Numbered from the stretch's first letter, positions 1 through 9,618 are shown. The stretch is DNA of 64,000 nucleotides from JBHJHP01 sp042219855 (GCF_042219855.1 NZ_JBHJHP010000009.1:62001-126000), one strand, 5' to 3'. Translations and numbers: made by a program. The notes: a model not told the origin generated them from the sequence alone.

Positions 1-1
1 T

Positions 2-172
2 GTTTCTTTACAGTTATCCCTACTGGACACTTTTTCAGACATTGAAAATTTCAGGCCGGAAATAAAATTTGAGGTTGGAGAAATTCTGAATGTGCTTGTA
101 AACTATTTTGAAATTCATCTGGAGAGTTTTAAAAAGCCAAAGTCAATGGATGTTTTCAGAATGCTGATCTGA
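2..172 (+). CDS. recO: RecO, DNA repair protein, C-terminal fragment
   Basis: Partial gene running in from the left edge; the last 56 codons are visible and end in TGA at 170-172. The residues ENFRPEIKFEVGEILNVLVN followed by YFEIHLESFKKPKSMDVFRM resemble the C-terminal helix of Bacteroidota RecO, which ends with a Y-x-x-H-x-x-x-F-x-x-x-KS-x-x-V-x-R pattern. RecO loads RecA onto SSB-coated single-stranded DNA in the RecFOR pathway. Assignment rests on this tail alone, because the OB fold and most of the helical domain lie outside the window. It is separated from the T9SS operon by a tRNA gene and is probably not co-transcribed with it. Confidence 0.6.
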   Translation, partial: VSLQLSLLDTFSDIENFRPEIKFEVGEILNVLVNYFEIHLESFKKPKSMDVFRMLI

Positions 173-265
173 TTTAAATAAACGCTTTATTGAAACCTGC
201 ATTTCTTTTGTACTTTCAGCTTAGCAAAAACTACTAAGTGGAAATGCTTTTAAAAAAGACAGCTA

Positions 266-296
266 TTTGTTTTTAAATCCAAATAGATTACTTTTG
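266..296 (+). promoter_or_regulatory. Bacteroidota-type promoter of tRNA-Arg
   Basis: A TTTG element at 266-269 lies 19 nt before TACTTTTG at 289-296, matching the -33/-7 consensus TTTG...TAnnTTTG of this phylum. It sits about 35 nt ahead of tRNA-Arg. Confidence 0.6.
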
Positions 297-330
297 CCGG
301 CAGGTTTTAGATTAACCTGAAATACTACAG

Positions 331-402
331 GGCCTCGTAGTTCAATGGATAGAATAGCGGTTTCCTAAACCGTAGATCCAGGTTCGATTCCTGGCGGGGC
401 TA
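331..402 (+). tRNA. tRNA-Arg (anticodon CCU)
   Basis: A 72-nt cloverleaf. The acceptor arms are GGCCTCG (331-337) and CGGGGCT (395-401) with discriminator A402. The anticodon stem GCGGT/ACCGT flanks the loop TTCCTAA, giving anticodon CCT, which reads AGG. The T-arm is CCAGG-TTCGATT-CCTGG. CCA is not encoded, so it must be added enzymatically. Confidence 0.93.
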
Positions 403-719
403 CAAATTAAAATAAATCTGAAATATTACTTTTCCAATTTTAATCGTTTGTTAACTATTTTGTGATTATCAAAGAAATAACTCCGTATTTGCCGGATATT
501 TTACACGAAAATGGATGGACTGAAATGTTAAAAAACAGGTTTTATGTAAATTTCATGAAACTATATTGTTTATATAACAAATAATTTACGTAATTTTAAC
601 ACCTGAAAAATAAAAATTTTCAGGCATAAAGAATAATTTAAAACTAAAATCGTTTCATTTGTAGTCACAAAAACAAGGAGCATAAAATAAGAAATGCAAT
701 TTAAAACCGGACTACAGTA
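403..719. other. Leader region before the T9SS operon
   Basis: A 317-nt AT-rich region with no long reading frame. It carries AAGGAG at 675-680, then an 8-codon frame MQFKTGLQ (694-720) whose TAG overlaps the GTG start of porP by one base. No clear TAnnTTTG promoter was found, although one must lie here or upstream if the operon is transcribed from this gap. Confidence 0.5.
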
Positions 720-1757
720 GTGATACATTATAATATAGGTAAGCAAATATTAAACAGGGTAAAAAATGGCAGTGAAAACTACATTCTGAATAGCATCATA
801 TTCGCTGCATTTATATTCTTTTTTAACTTACAGAATACAAATGCGCAGATGGATCCGCAATTCAGTTCAAACATGTTTAATATCTTATCTTCAAATCCTG
901 CAGCGGCAGGTCGAAATGGTCAAATGAATGTATTTGGTCTCACAAGGCAGCAATGGGTTGGTTTTATCAATAATCCGCAGACATCGGTCTTTAATTTTGA
1001 TACTAACCTGAGGCTATTCAAACAGGAAAGTGGAGTGGGACTCTCTATAATTGATGATAATTTAGGTTTGTTTAACAATTTATCAATTAATTTTATATAT
1101 TCGTACCGTAAAAGAATTTGGAATGGTGTTCTGGGAGCGGGAATTAACACTGGCTTTATAAATCTAACCTGGAGTGGTGAAATTTATATCCCGGATAAGG
1201 GCAAGGAAACAGATTATATGACAGCCGTTGAGAGCAGCACCAATGATTTAACACAGAAATCGTCAGACACCAAGTTCGACATCGGTTTTGGAGCGTTCTT
1301 TGATCATGAAAAATTTTATGCCGGTGTATCAGTCAGCAGATTAACACGGCCTGAGCTGGAACTCTCAAGCACATCGAATGGTGTGTATTTCTTTTTCAAC
1401 AGAGTTTATTATGCAACAGCCGGTTACAATTTTGTTTTAGCTGATAAACCTAAATATGAAATTAAGCCATCCGTATTTTTTAAATCGGACGGTATTATTT
1501 CGCAGGCAGATCTCAATTGCAATATCTGGTACAACAAAAGATATTACGGAGGTTTAAGCTACAGGCTGCAGGAAGGATTTGTTTTTCTTGCCGGTATAAA
1601 TTTAAAAAACGGTCTTAATATTGGTTATGCATTCGACCTCACTACCTCCCGTATGAAGTACGGAACCTACGGTTCACAGGAAGTTTATGTGAGTTATTCA
1701 TTTGAGGTCAATATGAATAAACAATTAAGCAAACATAAAAGCGTTAGATTTTTATAA
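720..1757 (+). CDS. porP: PorP/SprF-family T9SS outer-membrane protein
   Basis: 345 residues. The N-terminus is hydrophobic (about residues 22-38) and ends in NAQ (43), a plausible signal-peptidase site; the mature protein begins MDPQFSSNMFN. The stretch SNPAAAGRNGQMNVFGLTRQ followed by WVGF and NNPQTSVFNFD is typical of the PorP/SprF family, whose members are outer-membrane beta-barrels that bind cargo or the PorK/N ring. The gene lies directly before gldK-L-M-N, the same order as porPKLMN of Porphyromonas gingivalis. The start is GTG at 720; there is no in-frame ATG before the mature region and an in-frame TAA stands at 702-704. The gap to gldK is 2 nt. Confidence 0.85.
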   Translation: MIHYNIGKQILNRVKNGSENYILNSIIFAAFIFFFNLQNTNAQMDPQFSSNMFNILSSNPAAAGRNGQMNVFGLTRQQWVGFINNPQTSVFNFDTNLRLFKQESGVGLSIIDDNLGLFNNLSINFIYSYRKRIWNGVLGAGINTGFINLTWSGEIYIPDKGKETDYMTAVESSTNDLTQKSSDTKFDIGFGAFFDHEKFYAGVSVSRLTRPELELSSTSNGVYFFFNRVYYATAGYNFVLADKPKYEIKPSVFFKSDGIISQADLNCNIWYNKRYYGGLSYRLQEGFVFLAGINLKNGLNIGYAFDLTTSRMKYGTYGSQEVYVSYSFEVNMNKQLSKHKSVRFL

Positions 1758-1783
1758 AGATGACATATAAGCCACATTTAGAT

Positions 1784-3481
1784 ATGAAAAGACTATTTGG
1801 TTTTACAGTTGCGGCAATTTTAATTTTGAATCTCTCCGGTTGTAAAAACAACGGAAATGGTGAATTAGTTGGTATTAATCAGAAATACTGGAGCGAACCA
1901 AATCCCTACGGAATGTTGTTCATTGAAAAAGGTTCATTTATTATGGGACCAAATGATCAGGATGCATTCTGGGGATTTAACTCACAAAACAAAAATACCA
2001 CAGTCGAGTCTTTCTGGATGGATGAGACTGAAATCACCAATAGTGAGTACAAACAGTTTGTTTACTGGGTTAAAGACTCGGTGGTCAAAAACTTTATATT
2101 TGATCGCATCAAGGATCCGGCAACTGCATCATCCTATACACAGTTAAAAAGCACCCTGAACATAAACGGAATGTCGGGTGGTGGTATAATGTCTAATGAT
2201 GACATTAAGCTTATTGAAGACATCCTTGACCTTTATGGCGTGGTTAGTACAAAAAGCAGAAATGTTTTCCTTAAAACCAGGGGTATCAAAAGGATTCCTG
2301 TCATTAACTGGACTAATCCGTTCAGCGAAGAAAAATTCAGAACATATCTTACAAGTCATATCCTCGACAGTCTGGATCAGATGGCAGGTGCCGGTTCAGG
2401 TAATCCTCCTTCAACTGTAATTCATGAAGTTATTATTCCTTACTACAAGAAATTTTACCGAGAAGATCCGCTAACCGGTCTAGAAATTCAGCCGGATTAT
2501 TTTATCGGTTCTGAATTCAAAAGCGAATTACTTACGTATACTTATAACTGGCTGGATTACAGTCAGGCTTCTCTTGAAATCAACAAGTTTAATCCACTTA
2601 CAGGCAAATTCAATGATCCTGCTCAAGAATTTGAAAAGAAATTTGGCAGACCATTGACAGACAGGGATACAGCAGATTTTCCGGAGTATTTTATCCGCCA
2701 GCAGGTTTCTGTGGTTGATAAGAATACCGGTGAGATTAAAAACGTTTCAAAATATAAGCGCCTTACTGACAGGAATGATTTCCAGATGAGTAAAACGATA
2801 CAGATTTATCCTGATACCTTAGCCATTATGAGTGACTTTTCATACTACTCATATAATGAGCCAATTGCCAAAATGTACTTTTCACATCCAGGCTATCAGA
2901 ACTATCCTGTAGTTGGTGTTACCTGGGAACAGGCAAACGCGTTTTGTAACTGGAGAACAAATCTTAAAAATTCATTCCAGTCAACAACGGGAGAACCTAA
3001 AGTACAGGATTACAGATTACCTACAGAAGCAGAGTGGGAATATGCAGCAAGGGGTGGAAAGCGTGCTGCCATGTATCCATGGGGAGGCTATTATACCAGG
3101 AAAGCCAATGGTTGTTTCATGGCAAACTTTAAAACAGGTCGTGGCGAATATGTTGATGACAATTTTATTTATCCTGCTGAAGTGATGAGTTATCCACCAA
3201 ACGATTTTGGTCTTTTTGATATGGCCGGGAATGTAGCTGAGTGGACACGATCAGCATATAAAGAAAATGCGTTATCATTTGTTCATGACTTAAATCCTGA
3301 TTATAATTTTAACGCAACAGCATCTGACCCTGAAACTTTAAGACGTAAAGTGGTTAAGGGCGGATCATGGAAAGACATCGGATTTTTCCTGCAGTGCGGT
3401 CAACGTACATTTGAATTGCAGGATCAGGCCAGATCATACATCGGTTTCAGATGTGTAAGACAATTTATCGGACCTTATTAA
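1784..3481 (+). CDS. gldK: GldK/PorK, T9SS ring lipoprotein
   Basis: With the ATG at 1784 the protein has 565 residues and starts with a classic lipoprotein signal, MKRLFGFTVAAILILNLSGC, acylated at Cys20. An in-frame ATG at 1760 would add 8 polar residues before the signal. The body is an FGE-sulfatase-like fold: GSFIMGPND and DETEITNSEYKQFV early, then VVGVTWEQANAFCNWR, RLPTEAEWEYAARGG, DMAGNVAEWTRSAY and VVKGGSW near the end. GldK forms the periplasmic ring with GldN under the outer membrane. At 565 residues it is longer than the roughly 460-490 residues recalled for characterised GldK/PorK, with the extra length between the two halves of the fold. It is second in the porP-gldN operon. Confidence 0.92.
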   Translation: MKRLFGFTVAAILILNLSGCKNNGNGELVGINQKYWSEPNPYGMLFIEKGSFIMGPNDQDAFWGFNSQNKNTTVESFWMDETEITNSEYKQFVYWVKDSVVKNFIFDRIKDPATASSYTQLKSTLNINGMSGGGIMSNDDIKLIEDILDLYGVVSTKSRNVFLKTRGIKRIPVINWTNPFSEEKFRTYLTSHILDSLDQMAGAGSGNPPSTVIHEVIIPYYKKFYREDPLTGLEIQPDYFIGSEFKSELLTYTYNWLDYSQASLEINKFNPLTGKFNDPAQEFEKKFGRPLTDRDTADFPEYFIRQQVSVVDKNTGEIKNVSKYKRLTDRNDFQMSKTIQIYPDTLAIMSDFSYYSYNEPIAKMYFSHPGYQNYPVVGVTWEQANAFCNWRTNLKNSFQSTTGEPKVQDYRLPTEAEWEYAARGGKRAAMYPWGGYYTRKANGCFMANFKTGRGEYVDDNFIYPAEVMSYPPNDFGLFDMAGNVAEWTRSAYKENALSFVHDLNPDYNFNATASDPETLRRKVVKGGSWKDIGFFLQCGQRTFELQDQARSYIGFRCVRQFIGPY

Positions 3482-3515
3482 AGTTTTATATCAGAAAAAT
3501 TAATGCAGTAATATC

Positions 3516-4433
3516 ATGGGAATATTTAGTAAAATCTATAGTGGTGTACAGAATGCAATCTCAACTGATCAGGGAAAGGTTATTACGGGATTCGCATACG
3601 GTATCGGAGCATCTATTGTAATTATCGGTGCATTATTTAAGATTCTTCACCTTCAGGGTGCGGAGGAAATGCTGATGCTGGGTATGGGTACTGAAGCTTT
3701 TCTTTTTGCCCTCGGTGCATTTGAAGCGCCACACAAGGAACACGACTGGTCACTGGTTTATCCTGAACTGGCTTATGGACATGGTGATGCACATACTCCC
3801 GTTGAAACTAAAACAGCACCTGTTACTCAAAGTAACGCCGGACCATCTGTTGGTGCCGTTGGTGAAATCAGTGGTCTTTCAACAGAAGATATTGAGAAAC
3901 TAAAAGAAGGCTTAAGCAAATTAAGCAAAACAGCCTCTCAGATGAATGATATATCCGGAGCAAGCATTGCGACTGAAAATTACATTAAAAATATTGAAAA
4001 AGCTGCTTCATCAGCTGACCATTTCGCAGATGTGCAGAATAAAGGTATTGAGTCAATTTCCACAGCTTCAAACCAGTTGATGACTGCGTATACAAATTCG
4101 GCTCAGTCACTTGAGAAAAGTATAACAGATTTAGGTAAAGATTCCGCACAGATTTCATCCACTTTGACTTCCGTCAGCGGCAATCTAACAAAAATTAATT
4201 CTGTGTATGAGCTGCAACTACAAACCATTAATCAGCAATTGGAAGAAGCGAAGGCAGAGCTTACAGAAGCTAAGAAAATCAGTGCAAATCTTGGTGAAAT
4301 ATCCAAAAATTATTCTGATTCCATTGCAGATGTGGAAGCCTATAAGAATGAGGCAGCAAAACTTAAAAAACAAATTTCAGATTTGAATGCCGTTTATGGC
4401 AATATGCTTAATGCACTGAATATTGAATCTTAA
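3516..4433 (+). CDS. gldL: GldL/PorL, T9SS inner-membrane motor protein
   Basis: 305 residues. Two transmembrane helices occupy about residues 23-44 and 51-69; the second helix begins after the acidic stretch GAEE, and charged residues of this hairpin are known to matter for proton-driven torque in GldLM. Residues 120-305 form a long Ala/Ser/Lys-rich cytoplasmic region with heptad-like coiled coil (for example QQLEEAKAELTEAKKIS). With GldM it makes the proton-powered motor of T9SS and gliding. Distances are 34 nt to gldK and 37 nt to gldM, so one transcript is likely. Confidence 0.93.
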   Translation: MGIFSKIYSGVQNAISTDQGKVITGFAYGIGASIVIIGALFKILHLQGAEEMLMLGMGTEAFLFALGAFEAPHKEHDWSLVYPELAYGHGDAHTPVETKTAPVTQSNAGPSVGAVGEISGLSTEDIEKLKEGLSKLSKTASQMNDISGASIATENYIKNIEKAASSADHFADVQNKGIESISTASNQLMTAYTNSAQSLEKSITDLGKDSAQISSTLTSVSGNLTKINSVYELQLQTINQQLEEAKAELTEAKKISANLGEISKNYSDSIADVEAYKNEAAKLKKQISDLNAVYGNMLNALNIES

Positions 4434-4470
4434 TATAACAATACCTCTGGTTAAAGAAAAGAAGTAGATT

Positions 4471-6093
4471 ATGGGTTCTAAGAATTGTTCCGAAACGCCG
4501 CGACAGAAGATGATAGGTATGATGTACCTGTTTTTGACTGCTATGTTAGCGCTGAACGTTTCCAGTGAGGTATTGAATGGTTTTACAAGGGTAGATGAAA
4601 GTCTCCGCAGTAGTGCCAAAAATATTGGAGAAAGAAACAGTGCAATACTGGAGGACTTCAAAAATAAAGAGGAAATGAATCCATTGAAAGTTGCTCAATG
4701 GCGTGAAAAAGCTCAGATCGTAAAATCACTGAGTGATTCCCTTTATGAAAAAATTGATGAATACAAACTGGAGATTGTCCGCGATGTTGATGGACCTACA
4801 GGTAATCCCGACAGTATCAATGCAAAAGATAACCTTGATGCTCCTGAAAGAGTAATGTTACTGGGAGGTAAAAACAGTAAAGGGGTACAACTGAAAGAAG
4901 GAATCAACTATTATCGCGAGTCCCTTATTGATATTATGGAAGATGCCATTAAGATCAATAATGGAACACTGGATACATCAATTGTTAATTCTTTAAACGG
5001 TTCCTTATCTACGCCGAGAATGAAAGACAGAGACGGAGAAGAGAAGGAGTGGGAACAGGTATACTTCTCATGGATGCCGGTTGCAGCATCAGTTGCATTG
5101 ATGTCTAAGTTACAAAATGACGTCAGGGATGCAGAATCGCAGGTTATCCAGTTTCTGTTAAGACAAATTGATGCAAAAGACTTTAAAGTGAATAAAGTTG
5201 AAGCGCATATCATTCCAAAATCCACGACCATTATCCGGGGAGGAACATTCTCTGCTCAGATGTTACTGGCAGGTAGAGACACAACCAATAATCCGGTATA
5301 TTATGTGAATGGGCAGGCTCTTAATCCTTCAAACAGGGGCGTTTACACTAAAGTTTGTGATCAGACCGGTGTGTTTACACTCAAAGGACAAATCGTAAGA
5401 AAAGATGATGAAGGAAATGAAATAAAACATGAACTTGATGAGTTGAAATATGAAGTTGTAGATCCGTTTGCAACCGTATCTGCAACAAAAATGAATGTGT
5501 TATACGCGGGGGTGGAGAATCCTGTAAGCATATCTGCACCTGGCATCGCAGCAAGTGATTTAAGACCTTCCTCGTCTAACGGTACTTTAAAACCTGCATC
5601 AGATGGGCAGAGTTATATTGCCATACCAAAAGATTTTAACAAAGATGCTGTTATAACAGTTGATGCTATTATTGAAGGTAAAACACAACATATAGCAGAC
5701 TATCCGTTCAGGGTTAAACTTTTACCTGACCCTCTATCATTTATTGCCTATCAGGAAGTTTCGGCTGATGCCAGTGGCAGTATTAAACGTATTGACAAAA
5801 CAACTAATGATTCCAAGATAGATTTCAGATTGTTGAAATATTTTAAGGGCATTAAAGCAATGTTGCCCGGATCTGACTTTGAAGTGAATTATGATGTACT
5901 GAGTTTCAGAATTCTTATGAATAACAGCAATGGTAATGTGAAAGCAGAACCGACGCAGGGATCGGAATTTAACCCTGCTACGCTTGAATTTTTAAAAGAA
6001 TTCCATGGAACCATTACAATAACCGAAGTTAAGGCCAAAGGACCTGATGGTATAACAAGAACGTTACCGCCAATCGTTGCCGAAGTAAATTAA
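4471..6093 (+). CDS. gldM: GldM/PorM, T9SS motor shaft protein
   Basis: 540 residues. The cytoplasmic N-terminus MGSKNCSETPRQK is followed by a single transmembrane helix at about 13-32 and then four periplasmic domains. The N-terminal pattern SPRQKMIGxMYLVLTAMLALNVS is the family hallmark and is nearly intact here. The protein spans the periplasm and couples the GldL motor to the GldK/GldN ring. It is followed after 24 nt by gldN. Confidence 0.94.
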   Translation: MGSKNCSETPRQKMIGMMYLFLTAMLALNVSSEVLNGFTRVDESLRSSAKNIGERNSAILEDFKNKEEMNPLKVAQWREKAQIVKSLSDSLYEKIDEYKLEIVRDVDGPTGNPDSINAKDNLDAPERVMLLGGKNSKGVQLKEGINYYRESLIDIMEDAIKINNGTLDTSIVNSLNGSLSTPRMKDRDGEEKEWEQVYFSWMPVAASVALMSKLQNDVRDAESQVIQFLLRQIDAKDFKVNKVEAHIIPKSTTIIRGGTFSAQMLLAGRDTTNNPVYYVNGQALNPSNRGVYTKVCDQTGVFTLKGQIVRKDDEGNEIKHELDELKYEVVDPFATVSATKMNVLYAGVENPVSISAPGIAASDLRPSSSNGTLKPASDGQSYIAIPKDFNKDAVITVDAIIEGKTQHIADYPFRVKLLPDPLSFIAYQEVSADASGSIKRIDKTTNDSKIDFRLLKYFKGIKAMLPGSDFEVNYDVLSFRILMNNSNGNVKAEPTQGSEFNPATLEFLKEFHGTITITEVKAKGPDGITRTLPPIVAEVN

Positions 6094-6117
6094 CAATAGA
6101 AAATAAATCATATTCTT

Positions 6118-7047
6118 ATGAATAAGAAAATAATCATCTTACTAACAGCTGTCCTCACAGCATCACCATTCATTCAGGCACAGGAAGAATCTGATTCTCC
6201 TCTAAAGGGTGATAAGCCTATTGAATATATGTCAACCAAAGAGGGGGATGTTGATTTATATTACGAATATAAGCTGTGGAGAACTTTAAATCTGGAAGAG
6301 ACGCCGAATCAACCTTTGGCATTGCCAAAAACGCCTGTCAAAAACAGAAAAAATTTAGGAACGGTGATTCTTGAAAGTATTGGAAATGATGAATTCCCAA
6401 TTCCGGTTTACAAATACAGCGACCAGGAGATGGAAGAAGAACCACAGGAAGCCACAAGTGTATACAATGCATTTAACCTTCAGAAAAAAGTGGAAGACAG
6501 ATGTTTCCTTTTCCAGCCAACCGGCGATGAATTTACCATTATTGTCGCTGATGGAGACCCAAAGATTACTATACCTCAGGATAGTTTGTTTGCGTATCTA
6601 CCAAAGATATTCTCCCAGGACAGGGTAAATACGATTATGACAGAATTAAGCAACCAGATTTATAAATATGATCTTTACGAGGTATGGTTTTTTAATAAAC
6701 GATATTCAACATTCCGATCGGAAGTGAGAGCGATTTGTCCTTATATAAAAGATCCCGTTTCCCAGTCAGCGATTTCAATCGGATGGATGCCATTTGATCA
6801 ACTCAGAAAATACCTGGTACAGGTACCGATCAAATTATCCGATTTTAATGCTACCGTTGGAATGAACCAGTATAGCATGGATGCTTATTTCACATCAAGG
6901 TTGTATTCAGGAGAAATTGTACAGGCAGAGAATCTGCAGGGTAAAAAATTCATCGATTATAATCTTACACCCGATCAGATTGCAAAACAACGTCAGGAAA
7001 TAGAAACACGACTTATCAATCTTGAAGAAGATATATGGGCTTACTAG
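6118..7047 (+). CDS. gldN: GldN/PorN, T9SS ring protein
   Basis: 309 residues with a Sec signal peptide (about 1-22, ending IQAQ) and no lipobox. It partners GldK in the large periplasmic ring of T9SS. The stretch FNKRYSTFRSEVRAICPYIK and the acidic C-terminus with LINLEEDIWAY are in keeping with the family. It is the last gene of the operon and ends 13 nt before the palindromic terminator at 7061-7100. Confidence 0.92.
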   Translation: MNKKIIILLTAVLTASPFIQAQEESDSPLKGDKPIEYMSTKEGDVDLYYEYKLWRTLNLEETPNQPLALPKTPVKNRKNLGTVILESIGNDEFPIPVYKYSDQEMEEEPQEATSVYNAFNLQKKVEDRCFLFQPTGDEFTIIVADGDPKITIPQDSLFAYLPKIFSQDRVNTIMTELSNQIYKYDLYEVWFFNKRYSTFRSEVRAICPYIKDPVSQSAISIGWMPFDQLRKYLVQVPIKLSDFNATVGMNQYSMDAYFTSRLYSGEIVQAENLQGKKFIDYNLTPDQIAKQRQEIETRLINLEEDIWAY

Positions 7048-7060
7048 AATGTTTGGTCCT

Positions 7061-7100
7061 AAAATAAGAAAGCCGGTTTGCAAACCGGCTTTCTTATTTT
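7061..7100. terminator. Bidirectional palindromic terminator
   Basis: Two perfect 20-nt inverted arms (7061-7080 and 7081-7100) with a GC core (GCCGGTTTG/CAAACCGGC) flanked by A- and T-rich ends. It lies between the convergent gldN (+) and manC (-) and can work for both strands. Confidence 0.9.
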
Positions 7101-7121
7101 ATATAACTCCTGTTAGTCGGA

Positions 7122-8198
7122 TCAGTCTGTACCCAACTCCAGTTTAACATCATTTACAAAGTGTTTAATTCTCTGCTCCTCCGACATCTTGCAAATTAAT
7201 AATGTATCATCAGATTCCACAACAATAAAATCCTCAAGACCCTGCAGGACCACAATCTTATCTTCCGGAACATTAATCAGATTATTCTTTGCATCGTACA
7301 TGAAAACTTTTTTATTCGAAGCATTAGCGTTATCATCCTTTGGCAACTGATCATACAATGATCCCCAGGTGCCTAAATCGGACCAACCAAAATCAGCACA
7401 TAAGACAAATACATTATCAGCCTTTTCCATTATGCCATAATCAATGGAAATATTTTTACAACTCGGATATGCTTCTTCGATAAAGGACTGTTCCCCGGGA
7501 GTATAGTATATAGCATTACCATCAGCAAATTTTTGTGCTACGTCTATCAGATGCAGATTAAAGGCTTTAAGTATTGTATCTCCTTTCCACAAAAAAATAC
7601 CTGAATTCCAGTAGAAATCGCCACTTTCAAGAAAGACTTTTGCCAGTTCAAGATCGGGCTTCTCAGTGAAGGTTTTCACTTCATTAAAAATTGAATCCAC
7701 CCCATCTTCGTTCGCTTTGATCTGAATATAACCGTATCCCGTTTCCGGCCTTGAAGGTTTGATCCCAAGCGTAAGAAGGTTCCCGCTCTCACTTGTAAAG
7801 TTTAAACCGTCTGAGATGTTACGGATGAATTCTTCCTCTTTCAATATAAGATGATCGGAAGGCGCGACCACAAAGTTCGCATCCGGATCTCTGGACATTA
7901 TCTTATAGGTAGCATACGCAATACAAGGGGCAGTATTCCTCATTGCCGGTTCAAGCAGTACCTGTTCTTCTGTCAGTTCAGGTAACTGTTCCAGAATAAT
8001 ATCTTTATAAATTTTATTGGATACAACATATATATTTTCTGCAGGCATTAATTTATTAAACCTGTCGAATGTTTGTTGAATCAACGTTCTTCCCGTTCCT
8101 AAAATATCGAGGAATTGTTTAGGTTTCTGTGTTTTACTAAGGGGCCAAAACCGGCTTCCGATGCCACCGGCCATAATCACACAATAAGCATTCTTCAT
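7122..8198 (-). CDS. manC: Mannose-1-phosphate guanylyltransferase
   Basis: 358 residues from the ATG at 8198; an in-frame ATG at 8225 would add nine residues (MGNIKSVYK). The nucleotidyltransferase signature MAGGIGSRFWPLSKTQKPKQ is at residues 9-28, with VAPSDHLI, FTEKPD and YWNSGIFLWKGD further on, all typical of GDP-mannose pyrophosphorylases. It makes GDP-mannose from mannose-1-phosphate and GTP for glycan or LPS synthesis. The length fits a single-domain ManC without the C-terminal isomerase fusion. It is transcribed alone, from a promoter at about 8250, and converges on the T9SS operon. Confidence 0.9.
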   Translation of the reverse strand: MKNAYCVIMAGGIGSRFWPLSKTQKPKQFLDILGTGRTLIQQTFDRFNKLMPAENIYVVSNKIYKDIILEQLPELTEEQVLLEPAMRNTAPCIAYATYKIMSRDPDANFVVAPSDHLILKEEEFIRNISDGLNFTSESGNLLTLGIKPSRPETGYGYIQIKANEDGVDSIFNEVKTFTEKPDLELAKVFLESGDFYWNSGIFLWKGDTILKAFNLHLIDVAQKFADGNAIYYTPGEQSFIEEAYPSCKNISIDYGIMEKADNVFVLCADFGWSDLGTWGSLYDQLPKDDNANASNKKVFMYDAKNNLINVPEDKIVVLQGLEDFIVVESDDTLLICKMSEEQRIKHFVNDVKLELGTD

Positions 8199-8249
8199 TT
8201 TATATACACTTTTGATGTTTCCCAAATTAACACTTTTTTATTGGTATAT

Positions 8250-8257
8250 CAAATGTA
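8250..8257 (-). promoter_or_regulatory. -7 box of manC
   Basis: On the minus strand TACATTTG (8257 to 8250) matches TAnnTTTG. The -33 element is weak (TTAA around 8275). The box lies 25 nt before the upstream ATG and 52 nt before the preferred start at 8198. Confidence 0.45.
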
Positions 8258-8281
8258 AAACGCTAAAGAAAAGTTAATAAA

Positions 8282-8311
8282 AAAGCCATCCGTTGGTGAA
8301 CGGATGGCTTT
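8282..8311 (-). terminator. Rho-independent terminator of eno
   Basis: 13-nt arms AAAGCCATCCGTT (8282-8294) and its complement (8299-8311) around a 4-nt loop, followed on the minus strand by a run of T. It is 20 nt downstream of the enolase stop and separates eno from manC. Confidence 0.9.
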
Positions 8312-8331
8312 CCTGTATTGAAGTTTAATTA

Positions 8332-9618
8332 TTACTTCACTCTTTTATAACCGTAAACGGCGCTGTCTCCAAGTTCTTCTTCAATACGAAGCAACTGGTT
8401 GTATTTAGCCATCCTGTCTGATCTGCTTAAAGAACCGGTTTTAATCTGACCACTGTTTGTCGCAACAGCAATGTCAGCGATGGTTGCATCTTCTGTTTCG
8501 CCGGAACGATGTGATGTAACAGAAGTGTATCCATGTCTGTGAGCCATTTCAATAGCATCCAACGTTTCTGTTAATGTACCGATCTGATTTACTTTAATCA
8601 GAATTGAGTTAGCACAACCCAGTTCAATACCTTTTCTCAGGAATTCAACATTTGTTACGAATAAATCGTCACCTACCAGCTGTACTTTGTCGCCAAGTTT
8701 ATCTGTAAGAATCTTCCATCCTTCCCAGTCGTTTTCATCACAACCATCCTCAACAGAGTCGATTGGATACTTTGCGATCAGTTCAGCCAGATAGTCTGCC
8801 TGTTCAGTGGAATTACGTTTTGCTCCGTTTGGACCTTCAAATTTAGAATAATCATAAACGCCATCTTTGAAGAATTCTGAAGATGCACAATCAAGTGCTA
8901 TTGTAACATCTTTACCAGGTTCATAACCGGCTTTTTTGATGGCTTCAATCACACTGTCAAGTGCTTCTTCTGTACCGCCGGAGAAGTTAGGCGCAAATCC
9001 ACCTTCATCACCAACAGCTGTACTCAGCCCTTTACCTTTAATGATTGATTTAAGTGCATGGAATACTTCTGCTCCCATTCTTAAACCTTCTTTGAATGTT
9101 GGTGCACCAACCGGACGAATCATAAATTCCTGGAAGGCAATAGGTGCATCCGAATGAGAACCACCATTGATGATATTCATCATTGGAACAGGCAGCACTG
9201 TAGTGTTGGTTCCACCAATATAACGGTATAATGGCATGCCTAACAAATCAGCAGCAGCTTTTGCAACAGCCAGTGATACACCCAACATTGCATTTGCTCC
9301 AAGTTTGCTTTTCGTTTTTGTACCATCAAGTGCAAGCATTGCTTTATCAATACCAACCTGATCCGTAACATCCATGCCAATAATTTCTTCTGCAATAACA
9401 GAATTTACATTTTCAACAGCTTTTAAAACACCTTTACCAAGGTAACGGCTCTTATCACCATCACGCAATTCGAGTGCTTCATTCTCGCCCGTTGATGCCC
9501 CTGACGGAACAGCAGCACGACCTGTTGCCCCACTGGCAGTTAAAACTTCTACTTCTAGAGTCGGATTACCACGTGAATCGAGTATTTCACGTGCATGAAT
9601 ACTTATAATCTCTGACAT
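8332..9618 (-). CDS. eno: Enolase (phosphopyruvate hydratase)
   Basis: 428 residues, the usual length. It converts 2-phosphoglycerate to phosphoenolpyruvate. Family landmarks are ARGNPTLEVEV-type EILDSRGNPTLEVEV at the start, GASTGENEALELRD, the metal-binding DCASSEF and VEDGCDENDWEGW, GDDLFVTN, the catalytic-lysine region ILIKVNQIGTLTE and the SHRSGETEDATIADIAVA signature, then QIKTGSLSRSDR. It sits between the ribosomal cluster and manC but has its own promoter (9685-9715) and terminator. Confidence 0.97.
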   Translation of the reverse strand: MSEIISIHAREILDSRGNPTLEVEVLTASGATGRAAVPSGASTGENEALELRDGDKSRYLGKGVLKAVENVNSVIAEEIIGMDVTDQVGIDKAMLALDGTKTKSKLGANAMLGVSLAVAKAAADLLGMPLYRYIGGTNTTVLPVPMMNIINGGSHSDAPIAFQEFMIRPVGAPTFKEGLRMGAEVFHALKSIIKGKGLSTAVGDEGGFAPNFSGGTEEALDSVIEAIKKAGYEPGKDVTIALDCASSEFFKDGVYDYSKFEGPNGAKRNSTEQADYLAELIAKYPIDSVEDGCDENDWEGWKILTDKLGDKVQLVGDDLFVTNVEFLRKGIELGCANSILIKVNQIGTLTETLDAIEMAHRHGYTSVTSHRSGETEDATIADIAVATNSGQIKTGSLSRSDRMAKYNQLLRIEEELGDSAVYGYKRVK

